Program-made: the position numbers and the translations under genes
Notes under the pieces: generated by a model
What the model was told of the DNA's origin: nothing
Seen by the model: only the letters and a program-made list of their open reading frames with translations
Databases searched by the model: none
In this document: one piece after another, positions 1 to 6,350 of the stretch
Position numbering within the stretch: position 1 is the stretch's first letter
Layout of the letters: each line of letters begins with the position of its first letter
Origin: Deltaproteobacteria bacterium
Lineage (GTDB): Bacteria; Desulfobacterota; WTBG01
Reading direction: 5' to 3'
Assembly (NCBI GenBank): GCA_013139225.1
Contig: WTBG01000184.1
Span: forward strand, 1-7,822
Length of the DNA stretch: 7,822 nt

Positions 1-147
1 CCGGATAATGTTAAGGATGCCCTTATCCAGGTTAACCCCGACGGTATTGATCTAAGCAGTGGAGTTGAAGAGTCTGTTGGGAAGAAGGATGAACGATTAG
101 TGAGAAATTTAATTGATGCTGTTAGAAGTGTAGAGTCAATAGAATAA
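1..147 (+). CDS. trpF: Phosphoribosylanthranilate isomerase, C-terminal end (partial)
   Basis: The window opens inside this gene; the last 48 codons and a TAA stop are visible. TrpF converts N-(5'-phosphoribosyl)anthranilate to the ribulosyl form (1-(o-carboxyphenylamino)-1-deoxyribulose 5-phosphate) in cytoplasmic tryptophan synthesis. The visible tail reads GIDLSSGVEE at residues 15-24 of the fragment. This matches the family's (V/L)D(V/L)SSGVE phosphate-binding segment at the end of the TIM barrel. It is followed by a lysine-rich turn (GKKD) and a final helix (LVRNLIDAVRSV), which is how TrpF proteins normally end. The 5' part lies outside the window, so intactness, start and operon partners cannot be judged. 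In bacteria the gene is usually next to other trp genes, expected to the left. The downstream gene is unrelated and separated by a repeat-rich gap. A TrpC-TrpF fusion cannot be excluded from the tail alone. Confidence 0.88.
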   Translation, partial: PDNVKDALIQVNPDGIDLSSGVEESVGKKDERLVRNLIDAVRSVESIE

Positions 148-236
148 TCAATTGAGGAATTGTGGATTTAGGAATTCAGGAATCTGGTTATCCGCAAATC
201 TTCAGTTGAATGCCTTTGCTGAAATTGTTAACAATA

Positions 237-264
237 CTGGATTCCCGCTTGCGCGGGAATGACA
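237..264 (+). repeat. REP-like hairpin, left copy; possible terminator after trpF
   Basis: An 8-base-pair perfect stem, ATTCCCGC (241-248) with GCGGGAAT (253-260), closes a 4-base loop. It is flanked by CTGG on the left and GACA on the right. A run of six T residues follows at 267-272, six bases after the stem, so on the + strand it could end trpF transcription. The sequence type (CTGGATTCCCGC, hairpin, GAATGACA) belongs to a class of short palindromes scattered between genes in many bacteria. A near copy lies inverted at 293-320. Confidence 0.65.
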
Positions 265-292
265 TGTTTTTTCGATCAGTTCCATCCTTGTC

Positions 293-320
293 TGTCATCC
301 CTGCGAAAGCAGGGATCCAG
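293..320 (-). repeat. REP-like hairpin, right copy, inverted relative to the left copy
   Basis: An 8-base-pair stem, ATCCCTGC (297-304) with GCAGGGAT (309-316), closes a GAAA loop of the stable GNRA type when read on the + strand. Read on the - strand it matches the copy at 237-264 at 23 of 28 positions. Four of the five differences form two compensating pairs, so the stem is kept while the bases change. The two copies make a head-to-head doublet separated by a 28-base spacer (265-292). Confidence 0.65.
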
Positions 321-446
321 GTGCTAATAGACAACTTGAGTATTGAAGATAAGCAAATTCAGGAATTAATGCAACTACCTTGACCTTTTGTTAAGAATGA
401 ATCCCTCAATCCCTAAATTCCTCACTGCATAGGTTTTGACTAAAAA

Positions 447-1775
447 ATGATTTGGAATGAATATATAAAGCAAAAAGTAAAATCAATGAATATTGACCAA
501 TATGAGATATACCTTGCAAAAGTAGAATCAACTTCTATAGAAGTTAAAGATCAGCAAGTTGAGTGTTTCACTTCTTCGCATAGCAAAGGATTATCATTGA
601 GAATTTTAAATGATAACCGATTAGGATTTTCTTATTCCACAGAATTTACCAATGAAGCTTTTGATCAGGTCATTTCAAATGCAGTTTTGAGTGCAAGGAA
701 CTCTTCGACAGATGAATTATATAGTTTTCCTGAAGCATCAAAGCCACTTCCTAAACTAAAGCTATTTGATCAAAAGATTGCATCTATCTCAAAAGAAGAT
801 AAAATAGATAAAGTGAAAAGTCTTGAGAGAGAAGCTACAACTTATGACAGAAGAATAAATAAGGTAAGAAAAGCAGCATATCAAGAAAAAACAGCAAGTG
901 AGTATTTAATCAATTCTAACGGGTTTAATCTATCCCATCAGCGAACCTTTTTTTCTTGTTCTATTGAAGTCGTTGCTGAGGAAAAAGGAGATTCACAGAT
1001 GGGATGGGATTTTGACTTCAGTAGTTTTTATCACGAATTGGATGTTGCTAAAGTAGGAAGATTAGCATCTTCAAGAGCTATAGGACAATTAGGGGCAAAA
1101 CCCACTTCATCCTTCAGAGGTGCTGTTATCTTTGATAATAGTGTTGCAAGCCAGTTTTTAGGGGTTTTAGCAACTTCATTTTTAGCAGAATCTGTGCAAA
1201 AAAATAAATCGATTTTAAAAGGGAAAATGGACAAGAAAATATTTTCTGATAAGATTAATGTTATTGACGATGGTCTTTATCCAGGTGGAGTCGCAACAAA
1301 ACCTTTTGACGGAGAAGGAGTCGTTAGGCAATCTACCACATTGGTTGAGGAAGGTATCCTTAAGAATTTTCTCTATGACACGTATTTTGCTAAAAAAGCG
1401 AAAACAAATTCCACTGGAAACAGTTCCAGGGGATCAATCAACTCCCCCCCAAGAGTTGGGTGTTCTAATCTATATATAAAAAATGGCGAAGAGAATCCTG
1501 ACGCTCTTCTATCTTTTGTGGACAAAGGTCTTTTTGTCAATGAAGTAATGGGGATTCATACTTCTAATCCTATCTCAGGAGATTTCTCAGTAGGGGTCAG
1601 TGGCTTTCTAATCAAAAACGGTAAAATAACGACTCCAGTCAATGGTATAGCCATTGCGGGAAATGTCATGACACTTTTTAATCGTGTCGTTGCTGTGGGA
1701 AGTGATCTTCGCTTTTACGGTCATACAGGATCTCCCAGTGTTATGATTGAAGAAATGGACATAAGTGGGAACTGA
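447..1775 (+). CDS. pmbA: TldD/PmbA family protein, TldE (PmbA) type
   Basis: The 442-residue product is a full-length member of the TldD/PmbA (peptidase U62) family, cytoplasmic, with no signal peptide. In characterised bacteria TldE partners with the metalloprotease TldD to form a heterodimer that degrades unfolded peptides, processes microcin B17 and helps remove the CcdA antitoxin. The TldE subunit itself lacks the zinc-binding HExxxH, and none is present here. The N-terminal domain shows KGLSLRILNDNRLGFSYSTE near residues 47-66. The C-terminal domain carries the family signature RGSINSPPRVGCSNLYI near 327-343, GDFSVGVSGFLI near 378-389, an AIAGNVM segment, and the ending GHTGSPSVMIEEMDISG. 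The ATG at 447 has no obvious Shine-Dalgarno; an in-frame ATG at 486 (Met14) is an alternative. No tldD is visible beside it. A run of seven C residues at 1444-1450 lies inside the signature but the frame is intact. Confidence 0.9.
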   Translation: MIWNEYIKQKVKSMNIDQYEIYLAKVESTSIEVKDQQVECFTSSHSKGLSLRILNDNRLGFSYSTEFTNEAFDQVISNAVLSARNSSTDELYSFPEASKPLPKLKLFDQKIASISKEDKIDKVKSLEREATTYDRRINKVRKAAYQEKTASEYLINSNGFNLSHQRTFFSCSIEVVAEEKGDSQMGWDFDFSSFYHELDVAKVGRLASSRAIGQLGAKPTSSFRGAVIFDNSVASQFLGVLATSFLAESVQKNKSILKGKMDKKIFSDKINVIDDGLYPGGVATKPFDGEGVVRQSTTLVEEGILKNFLYDTYFAKKAKTNSTGNSSRGSINSPPRVGCSNLYIKNGEENPDALLSFVDKGLFVNEVMGIHTSNPISGDFSVGVSGFLIKNGKITTPVNGIAIAGNVMTLFNRVVAVGSDLRFYGHTGSPSVMIEEMDISGN

Positions 1776-1780
1776 ATGTT

Positions 1781-1886
1781 TTTAGAACGCAGATAAACGC
1801 AGATTGTCAAGATTTTAAACCAAAAAGCATGGGAAATTATCACTTGATATTCAGCAGCGTTTATCTGCGAAAATCTGCGTCCTAAA
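1781..1886. repeat. Imperfect inverted repeat upstream of secA
   Basis: The arms are 1781-1804 and 1863-1886. The reverse complement of the left arm matches the right arm at 20 of 24 positions. The core is the doubled unit CGCAGAT/ATCTGCG, separated by 58 bases. A second pairing register is possible because GCGTTTATCTGC at 1858-1869 is the exact complement of bases 1790-1801. Sequences with ATCTGCGTTTATCTGCG-type cores are familiar intergenic repeats in many environmental bacteria (general recollection). The element fills most of the pmbA-secA gap and ends 16 bases before the secA Shine-Dalgarno. It has no coding content. It could act as a transcript-end hairpin or as a fold in the secA leader. 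Confidence 0.6.
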
Positions 1887-1901
1887 TTAATTAAAATCTT
1901 T

Positions 1902-1907
1902 AAGGAG
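1902..1907 (+). promoter_or_regulatory. Shine-Dalgarno that decides the secA start
   Basis: AAGGAG lies 9 bases before the GTG at 1917 but only 3 bases before the in-frame TTG at 1911. The spacing favours GTG, as does the resulting N-terminus MLGAIVKKVIGTKNDR, which matches the usual SecA beginning. Confidence 0.75.
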
Positions 1908-1916
1908 AGTTTGAAG

Positions 1917-4850
1917 GTGCTGGGTGCTATTGTTAAAAAAGTGATTGGAACCAAGAATGACAGAGTAATAAAAAAGCTGCGTCCACTGGTAGACAAGATT
2001 AACAATCTGGAATCAACAACAAAAACACTTAAAGAGCATGAGCTTAAGGCGAAAACCGAAGAATTTAGGCAGAGAATAAAAAACGGAGAATCATTAGAGG
2101 AACTATTACCCGATGCCTATGCTGTTGTTCGTGAAGTAGCACTCAGGACATTAGATATGCGGCATTTTGACTGTCAAATGATAGGGGGAATAGTTCTTCA
2201 CCAGGGTAAGATAACCGAAATGGCAACAGGAGAAGGAAAAACTCTGGTAGCGACGCTTCCTGCTTATCTTAATGCTCTGACGGGCAAAGGTGTTCACATC
2301 ATTACTGTAAATGATTATTTAGCTAAGAGAGACAGAGATTGGATGGGTGTCATCTTCGAATTTCTAGGATTAACCGTTGATGTGATTTATCACGATATTG
2401 ATCCTCTTGCCAGGAAGAAGGCTTATGAAGCAGATATTACTTATGGAACCAATACGGAATTTGGTTTTGATTATCTCAGGGATAACATGGCGATTAGGCC
2501 GCAAGACCAGGGACAAAAGTTTCACCACTATGCTATTGTTGATGAAGTAGATAGCATCCTTATTGATGAGGCAAGGACCCCTTTAATCATTTCTGGCCCG
2601 GTAGAACACTCTACCAATCAATTTAAAGAGCTCAAGTCTCCTGTACATCGAATCGTGCAAAGTCAAATAGGACTGGTTAATAAACTTCTTGCTCAGGCAG
2701 ATAATTTATTTGAAGAAGACAAAGATTATGAAGGCTCAATCAAACTACTACAGGCTAAGCGAGGTGCACCAAAGAGCAAGCGCTTCTTAAAAATGATAAA
2801 AGAGGGCAAATACAAGAAGCTTATTGAACGAGTAGAACTGGATTACATAAGAGATAAGCGACTGGGGGAGTTAGATGAAGAACTTTACTTTAGCATAGAT
2901 GAAAAATCACATGTTGTTGACCTAACTGAAAAGGGAAGAGAAACATTATCACCGCAGGATCCAAATCTTTTTGTCTTGCCAGATCTTAGCGTTATCGATG
3001 AAGATCCAGACATGAGTGATGAGGATAGGCAGAAAAAGAGAGGAAAACTGGAAAATGAATTTTATGATAAGGGGGAAAAAATACAGAACATCTCTCAACT
3101 CCTCAAAGCATATTCTCTCTTTGAAAAGGATGTAGACTATGTGGTGAGTGATGGCCAGGTATTGATTGTAGATGAGTTTACCGGAAGGTTGATGCCAGGA
3201 AGACGTTACAGTGATGGTTTGCACCAGGCATTAGAAGCCAAGGAGGGTGTCACCATTGAAGGTGAAACCCAGACACTTGCTACTGTTACGATTCAGAATT
3301 ACTTTCGTCTCTATGAAAAGCTGGCTGGAATGACAGGGACTGCCGAAACAGAGGCACCAGAGTTCATGAAAATCTATAAGTTGGATGTTGTCGTTATTCC
3401 TACGAATGAACCGGTTAGGAGGTTGAATCATCCGGATGCAATTTATCAAACAAAAAAGGAGAAATACAGAGCAATCATTGATGAAATAAAGGAAATGCAT
3501 GAAAAAGGCAGGCCAGTACTTGTGGGTACTGTCTCAGTTGAAGTATCAGAGTTGCTAAGCAGAATGCTTCCCAAAACGATCAAGCATTCTGTTCTCAATG
3601 CGAAGCGGAATAAAGAAGAAGCAGAGATTGTGGCAAGAGCTGGTTTGGCAAAGGGAGTTACCATAGCAACCAATATGGCCGGAAGAGGTACTGATATAAA
3701 ACTTGGCCCTGGCGTCGTTAAATGCAAGCAATGTTGTGTCATTTGCGAAATAGTAAAAACCAAAGGGTGTTCTGCCTGTCCGGATCCTGACAAAAAGGGA
3801 AGGAGAATGACGGAGTGCAATGATAATATGCCCTGTGGTTTGCATATTGTAGGAACAGAAAGACATGAATCAAGGAGAATTGACAGGCAGTTAAGAGGAC
3901 GTTGTGCGAGGCAGGGAGATCCTGGCTCTTCCCGATTTTATCTTTCTCTGGAAGATGATCTTCTTAGAATCTTCGGTTCTGAGAGAATCTCATCTATAAT
4001 GGAACGATTGCATATGGAAGAGGGGGAACGTATTGAACATAAATTACTGACTTCAGCAATAGAAAGGGCGCAAGCAAGAGTTGAAGCACGGAACTTTGAT
4101 ATAAGAAAACACCTCCTGGAGTATGATGATGTGATGAATAAACAGAGGGAGGTAATTTATGAACAACGGAACAAAGTCCTAAGCGAAGAGAGTTTAAAAG
4201 AAGAAATTTCAACTGCAATTATGGAACTGGCGGAAGGGATAGCTCTAAGATACGCAGAAGACAAAGTTCTTCCCAATGAATGGGATATTAAAGGATTAAA
4301 GGATTCTGTATTTAAACAATTTTCTTTCCCCTTATACATCCCTCCTGACAAGATAGAAGATTTAACTTATGAAAAATTGAGTGATCTTATTACTGATCAG
4401 GCTAAGGAGATTTACAAAAGGAAAGAAACTGAGTTTGGTGACGATGCTATAAGACAACTGGAAAAGATGATCTATCTTCAAGTAGTTGACAGCTTATGGA
4501 AAGAGCATCTGCTCAATATGGATCACATGAAAGAAGGGATTGGACTTAGGGGCTATGCGCAGAAAGATCCTTTGAGAGAATACAAGAAAGAAGGATACGA
4601 CATGTTCATAGACCTGGTTGGACGGATAAATTCTGAAGCTATCGAGAAATTATTTATGGTCCATCTGGCCAGGGAACCTGTTCTGAAACGACCAGAACCA
4701 TCACCTTCTCAGCAATTTGTTTTGAGTCGTGGTGAAGGAGCAGAGCAACCAAAGGTGCAAACAGTTAAAAGAGAAGGTAAAAAAACCGGAAGAAACGACC
4801 CCTGTCCATGTGGAAGTGGGAAAAAATACAAAAAATGTTGCGGTAAATGA
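1917..4850 (+). CDS. secA: Preprotein translocase ATPase SecA, with two insertions
   Basis: SecA is the motor that uses ATP to push unfolded preproteins through SecYEG at the cytoplasmic membrane. From the GTG start the product has 977 residues, against about 900 for E. coli SecA. Visible in order are Walker A ATGEGKT (103-109, Lys108), NDYLAKRD, the DEVD box (209-212) and IDEART with Asp217. Then come the preprotein cross-linking domain, LAGMTGTAETEAPEF, the second nucleotide-binding domain, QLRGRCARQGD (motif VI, 659-669 region), the scaffold helix EYDDVMNKQR (from 735), a lysine/proline-rich linker, and a C-terminal zinc motif with Cys963, 965, 974 and 975. Two regions are unusual: an extra stretch at about 229-320 before LYFSIDEKSH, and a cysteine-rich insertion at 603-640 with eight cysteines. 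Asp209, Asp217 and Lys108 fall at E. coli numbering, so the N-terminal motor domain is collinear. No frameshift is seen. Identity is certain; the role of the insertions is unknown. Confidence 0.99.
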   Translation: MLGAIVKKVIGTKNDRVIKKLRPLVDKINNLESTTKTLKEHELKAKTEEFRQRIKNGESLEELLPDAYAVVREVALRTLDMRHFDCQMIGGIVLHQGKITEMATGEGKTLVATLPAYLNALTGKGVHIITVNDYLAKRDRDWMGVIFEFLGLTVDVIYHDIDPLARKKAYEADITYGTNTEFGFDYLRDNMAIRPQDQGQKFHHYAIVDEVDSILIDEARTPLIISGPVEHSTNQFKELKSPVHRIVQSQIGLVNKLLAQADNLFEEDKDYEGSIKLLQAKRGAPKSKRFLKMIKEGKYKKLIERVELDYIRDKRLGELDEELYFSIDEKSHVVDLTEKGRETLSPQDPNLFVLPDLSVIDEDPDMSDEDRQKKRGKLENEFYDKGEKIQNISQLLKAYSLFEKDVDYVVSDGQVLIVDEFTGRLMPGRRYSDGLHQALEAKEGVTIEGETQTLATVTIQNYFRLYEKLAGMTGTAETEAPEFMKIYKLDVVVIPTNEPVRRLNHPDAIYQTKKEKYRAIIDEIKEMHEKGRPVLVGTVSVEVSELLSRMLPKTIKHSVLNAKRNKEEAEIVARAGLAKGVTIATNMAGRGTDIKLGPGVVKCKQCCVICEIVKTKGCSACPDPDKKGRRMTECNDNMPCGLHIVGTERHESRRIDRQLRGRCARQGDPGSSRFYLSLEDDLLRIFGSERISSIMERLHMEEGERIEHKLLTSAIERAQARVEARNFDIRKHLLEYDDVMNKQREVIYEQRNKVLSEESLKEEISTAIMELAEGIALRYAEDKVLPNEWDIKGLKDSVFKQFSFPLYIPPDKIEDLTYEKLSDLITDQAKEIYKRKETEFGDDAIRQLEKMIYLQVVDSLWKEHLLNMDHMKEGIGLRGYAQKDPLREYKKEGYDMFIDLVGRINSEAIEKLFMVHLAREPVLKRPEPSPSQQFVLSRGEGAEQPKVQTVKREGKKTGRNDPCPCGSGKKYKKCCGK

Positions 4851-4851
4851 A

Positions 4852-4872
4852 AAAAATCGAATTTTGATTTTT
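4852..4872 (+). terminator. Weak AT-only hairpin just after secA
   Basis: AAAAATC (4852-4858) pairs with GATTTTT (4866-4872) across a 7-base loop, immediately after the secA stop codon. The stem is almost entirely A-T and only a short T run belongs to it, so termination here would be weak at best. It is the only hairpin candidate near the end of secA. Confidence 0.2.
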
Positions 4873-4873
4873 C

Positions 4874-4899
4874 TTGAATTTAGGATTTACAGTTATAAT
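4874..4899 (+). promoter_or_regulatory. Possible promoter for argJ
   Basis: A perfect -10 hexamer, TATAAT, occurs at 4894-4899 about 125 bases before argJ. The best -35, TTGAAT at 4874-4879, is only 14 bases away, which is short. A second TATAAT lies at 4920-4925 without a recognisable -35. In such AT-rich DNA chance hexamers are common, so this is a candidate only. Confidence 0.3.
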
Positions 4900-4925
4900 A
4901 CAACAGGCAATTTGGGTTTTATAAT

Positions 4926-4947
4926 AAACCATTCAATAAAAAATCAA
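4926..4947 (+). repeat. Short shared sequence, copy upstream of argJ
   Basis: These 22 bases match 6304-6326, upstream of rpsB, at every position except for one extra C in the rpsB copy. The block begins AAACCATTCAATAA and ends AAAATCAA. It ends 78 bases before the argJ start. Its orientation relative to the downstream gene is the same in both places. Function is unknown; it could be a regulatory site or part of a dispersed repeat. Confidence 0.6.
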
Positions 4948-5025
4948 AAAGTCATGAAATTTCTACTCTGTTTTTTTCTGTGTTGAAGTTTTGAAGACTT
5001 TTAGTATCAGAAGAGGAGTTGCAAG

Positions 5026-6207
5026 GTGAAGATTTCAGTTCCTGGTTTTCTCGCAAGTGGCATTTCCTCAGGAATAAAAGAAAAAAACAAAAAAGATTTG
5101 GGTATGCTTTTCTCTGAACAGCCAGCAACTGCTGTTGGCGTATTTACAGCAAATAAAATCAAAGCAGCCCCTGTCTTAGTAAGCAAAGAAAAGATAAAAC
5201 ACAAAAATTCCCAGGCTATTATTGTCAATAGTGGTAATGCCAATGCATGTACAGGTAATATGGGACTTAAAGATGCGAGAGATTTATCTAAATTGACAGC
5301 TCAAGAGTTGGGTATATCCGAAAAATTAGTCATGGTATCATCGACAGGTATAATAGGTGTAGCACTCCCCATGGATAAAATAAAAACGAGTATTCCCCAC
5401 TTAGTAAATTCCTTATCTCCAATGGGTCTTAACGATTTTGCTGAAGCTATCATGACGACTGATACCATTCCCAAAATAGTTATGAAAAAGTCAATGATTG
5501 ATAGTAAAGAAGTGACGTTTTGTGGGATAGCAAAGGGTTCAGGGATGATTATGCCACGCATGGCAACCTTATTATCCTTCATTATTACTGACTTGTCTGT
5601 AAATCCTGACCTTTTAGATGATGTTTTTATAGAAGCTGTTAATAACTCTTTTAATCGGATTACAATAGATGGTGAAACAAGCACTAATGATATGGTCATC
5701 ATGATGGCTAATGGCCGGGCAGCAAATTCTTTTTTCCCTAAAGAATCATCCGATTATCAAACATTCAAAAGCTCGTTGAATGCTCTTTTTTTAGATTTGA
5801 GCAAACTAATTCTAAAAGATGCTGAAGGAGCTACTAAAACAATATGTATTCTAGTTGAGGAAGCAAAAAGCAATGAAGAAGCAAAGAAAATTGCTTACCA
5901 GATAGCAAATTCAAATCTTGTAAAAACTGCTTTTTTTGGGGAAGACCCTAACTGGGGACGTATATTGTCAGCTATAGGCACTGTAGATGCAGAAATAATC
6001 CCTGAACGCATCGACATTTTTTTTGATGATGTTATTGTAGTAGAAAATAGCATCTGTACAGGTATGGAGTCACGGGCAAAGCAAATTCTTATGAAAAAAG
6101 AGTTTCGTGTAACAATTAACCTGCACATTGGCCAAGGAACGGCAGAAGTTGGCACTACCGATCTAACTACTGAATATATAAAGATTAATGCTTCTTATTC
6201 TTCATAG
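5026..6207 (+). CDS. argJ: Arginine biosynthesis protein ArgJ (ornithine/glutamate N-acetyltransferase)
   Basis: ArgJ moves the acetyl group from N-acetylornithine to glutamate in the cyclic arginine pathway. Some members also make N-acetylglutamate from acetyl-CoA, but the sequence does not settle which type this is. The product has 393 residues, normal for the family. It starts at GTG 5026 with AGAGGAG at 5012-5018, seven bases upstream. Visible are VGVFTANKIKAAPV near the N-terminus, NSGNANACTG at 68-77, the presumed oxyanion-hole pair Thr107-Gly108 in SSTGIIG, and KGSGMIMPRMATLL. In that last motif Thr181 is the expected self-cleavage site and nucleophile (cut before Thr, giving alpha and beta chains). 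GEDPNWGRI follows at 305-313 and DLTTEYIKINASYSS closes the protein. The segment after GRILSAIG reads TVDAEII rather than the more usual Ser-Gly ending. No other arg gene is in the window, and rpsB follows after 148 bases. Confidence 0.98.
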   Translation: MKISVPGFLASGISSGIKEKNKKDLGMLFSEQPATAVGVFTANKIKAAPVLVSKEKIKHKNSQAIIVNSGNANACTGNMGLKDARDLSKLTAQELGISEKLVMVSSTGIIGVALPMDKIKTSIPHLVNSLSPMGLNDFAEAIMTTDTIPKIVMKKSMIDSKEVTFCGIAKGSGMIMPRMATLLSFIITDLSVNPDLLDDVFIEAVNNSFNRITIDGETSTNDMVIMMANGRAANSFFPKESSDYQTFKSSLNALFLDLSKLILKDAEGATKTICILVEEAKSNEEAKKIAYQIANSNLVKTAFFGEDPNWGRILSAIGTVDAEIIPERIDIFFDDVIVVENSICTGMESRAKQILMKKEFRVTINLHIGQGTAEVGTTDLTTEYIKINASYSS

Positions 6208-6254
6208 TATACCTTCTAGCAAACTGGATTGTATTTTCTTCTCATTTTTCTCTT

Positions 6255-6297
6255 GCAAAATAATATGTGTTGTGCTAACAAGATATGCTATTTTGGC
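6255..6297 (+). promoter_or_regulatory. Imperfect hairpin in the rpsB leader
   Basis: Three stacked helices can form: CAAAATA (6256-6262) with TATTTTG (6289-6295), ATAT (6263-6266) with ATAT (6283-6286), and TGTT (6268-6271) with AACA (6277-6280) around a 5-base loop. A G-C pair (6255-6297) can be added across a bulged G. That gives about 16 pairs with small internal loops. There is no following T run, so it does not look like a terminator. In E. coli, S2 represses rpsB-tsf through the rpsB leader; whether this fold does the same is speculation. An alternative reading is a promoter, TTGCAA (6253-6258) with 17 bases to TAACAA (6276-6281) preceded by TGC. The two readings overlap, so probably only one holds. 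Confidence 0.35.
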
Positions 6298-6303
6298 GTA
6301 TTA

Positions 6304-6326
6304 AAACCATTCAATAACAAAATCAA
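6304..6326 (+). repeat. Short shared sequence, copy upstream of rpsB
   Basis: This is the second copy of the block at 4926-4947, with one additional C after AAACCATTCAATAA. It ends 29 bases before the rpsB TTG start and 19 bases before the AGAGG ribosome binding site. It lies just after the leader hairpin at 6255-6297. Confidence 0.6.
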
Positions 6327-6345
6327 TCAATAATCTATTCGAAAG

Positions 6346-6350
6346 AGAGG
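6346..6350 (+). promoter_or_regulatory. Shine-Dalgarno that decides the rpsB start
   Basis: AGAGG ends five bases before the TTG at 6356. The upstream GTG at 6350 overlaps this site and cannot use it; the ATG at 6371 is 20 bases away. TTG also gives the N-terminus MAILSMKQLLEAGVHFGHQ, close to the usual bacterial S2 start (MAVVSMKQLLEAGVHFGHQ). Confidence 0.7.

Larger units (their letters stand above)
148..446. repeat. Repeat-rich non-coding gap between trpF and pmbA
   Basis: This 299-base gap has no credible gene. It is built from nested repeats. An imperfect outer inverted pair (153-178 with 398-424) encloses two REP-like hairpins that face each other (237-264 and 293-320). An 11-base direct repeat, AATTCAGGAAT, occurs at 173-183 and again at 356-366, just inside the outer arms. 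The arrangement resembles a small non-autonomous mobile element, or a REP doublet inserted into an older repeat. No transposase or open frame lies within it. I could not find a convincing promoter for pmbA: TTGACC at 380-385 has no good -10 hexamer at the right distance. Confidence 0.6.

Noticed and set aside
436..469. Promoter overlapping the pmbA start (TTGACT with a downstream TATATA/TATAAA)
   Set aside because: The spacing is 20 or 22 bases and the -10 would fall inside the coding sequence. It would only make sense if translation began at the ATG at 486, for which there is no ribosome binding site.
1444..1450. Run of seven C residues inside pmbA as a possible phase-variation switch or frameshift
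   Set aside because: The reading frame continues correctly through it into the conserved PPRVG segment. A single seven-base run with no other sign does not support slipped-strand control.
3446..3866. Two overlapping - strand open frames opposite the middle of secA
   Set aside because: They are antisense to highly conserved SecA sequence, including the cysteine-rich insertion, with compositions that mirror it. No start signals support them.
4971..4977. T run in the gap before argJ as a terminator
   Set aside because: No GC-containing stem precedes it. It is better explained by AT-rich composition.
4729..4986. Open frame on the + strand overlapping the end of secA and running into the gap before argJ
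   Set aside because: It overlaps the lysine-rich SecA tail and zinc motif out of frame, has no ribosome binding site of note and resembles no known protein; it is a shadow of secA plus AT-rich spacer.
5301..5702. 133-codon - strand open frame opposite argJ
   Set aside because: It is fully antisense to conserved ArgJ motifs, and its hydrophobic look follows from the opposite strand of ArgJ.
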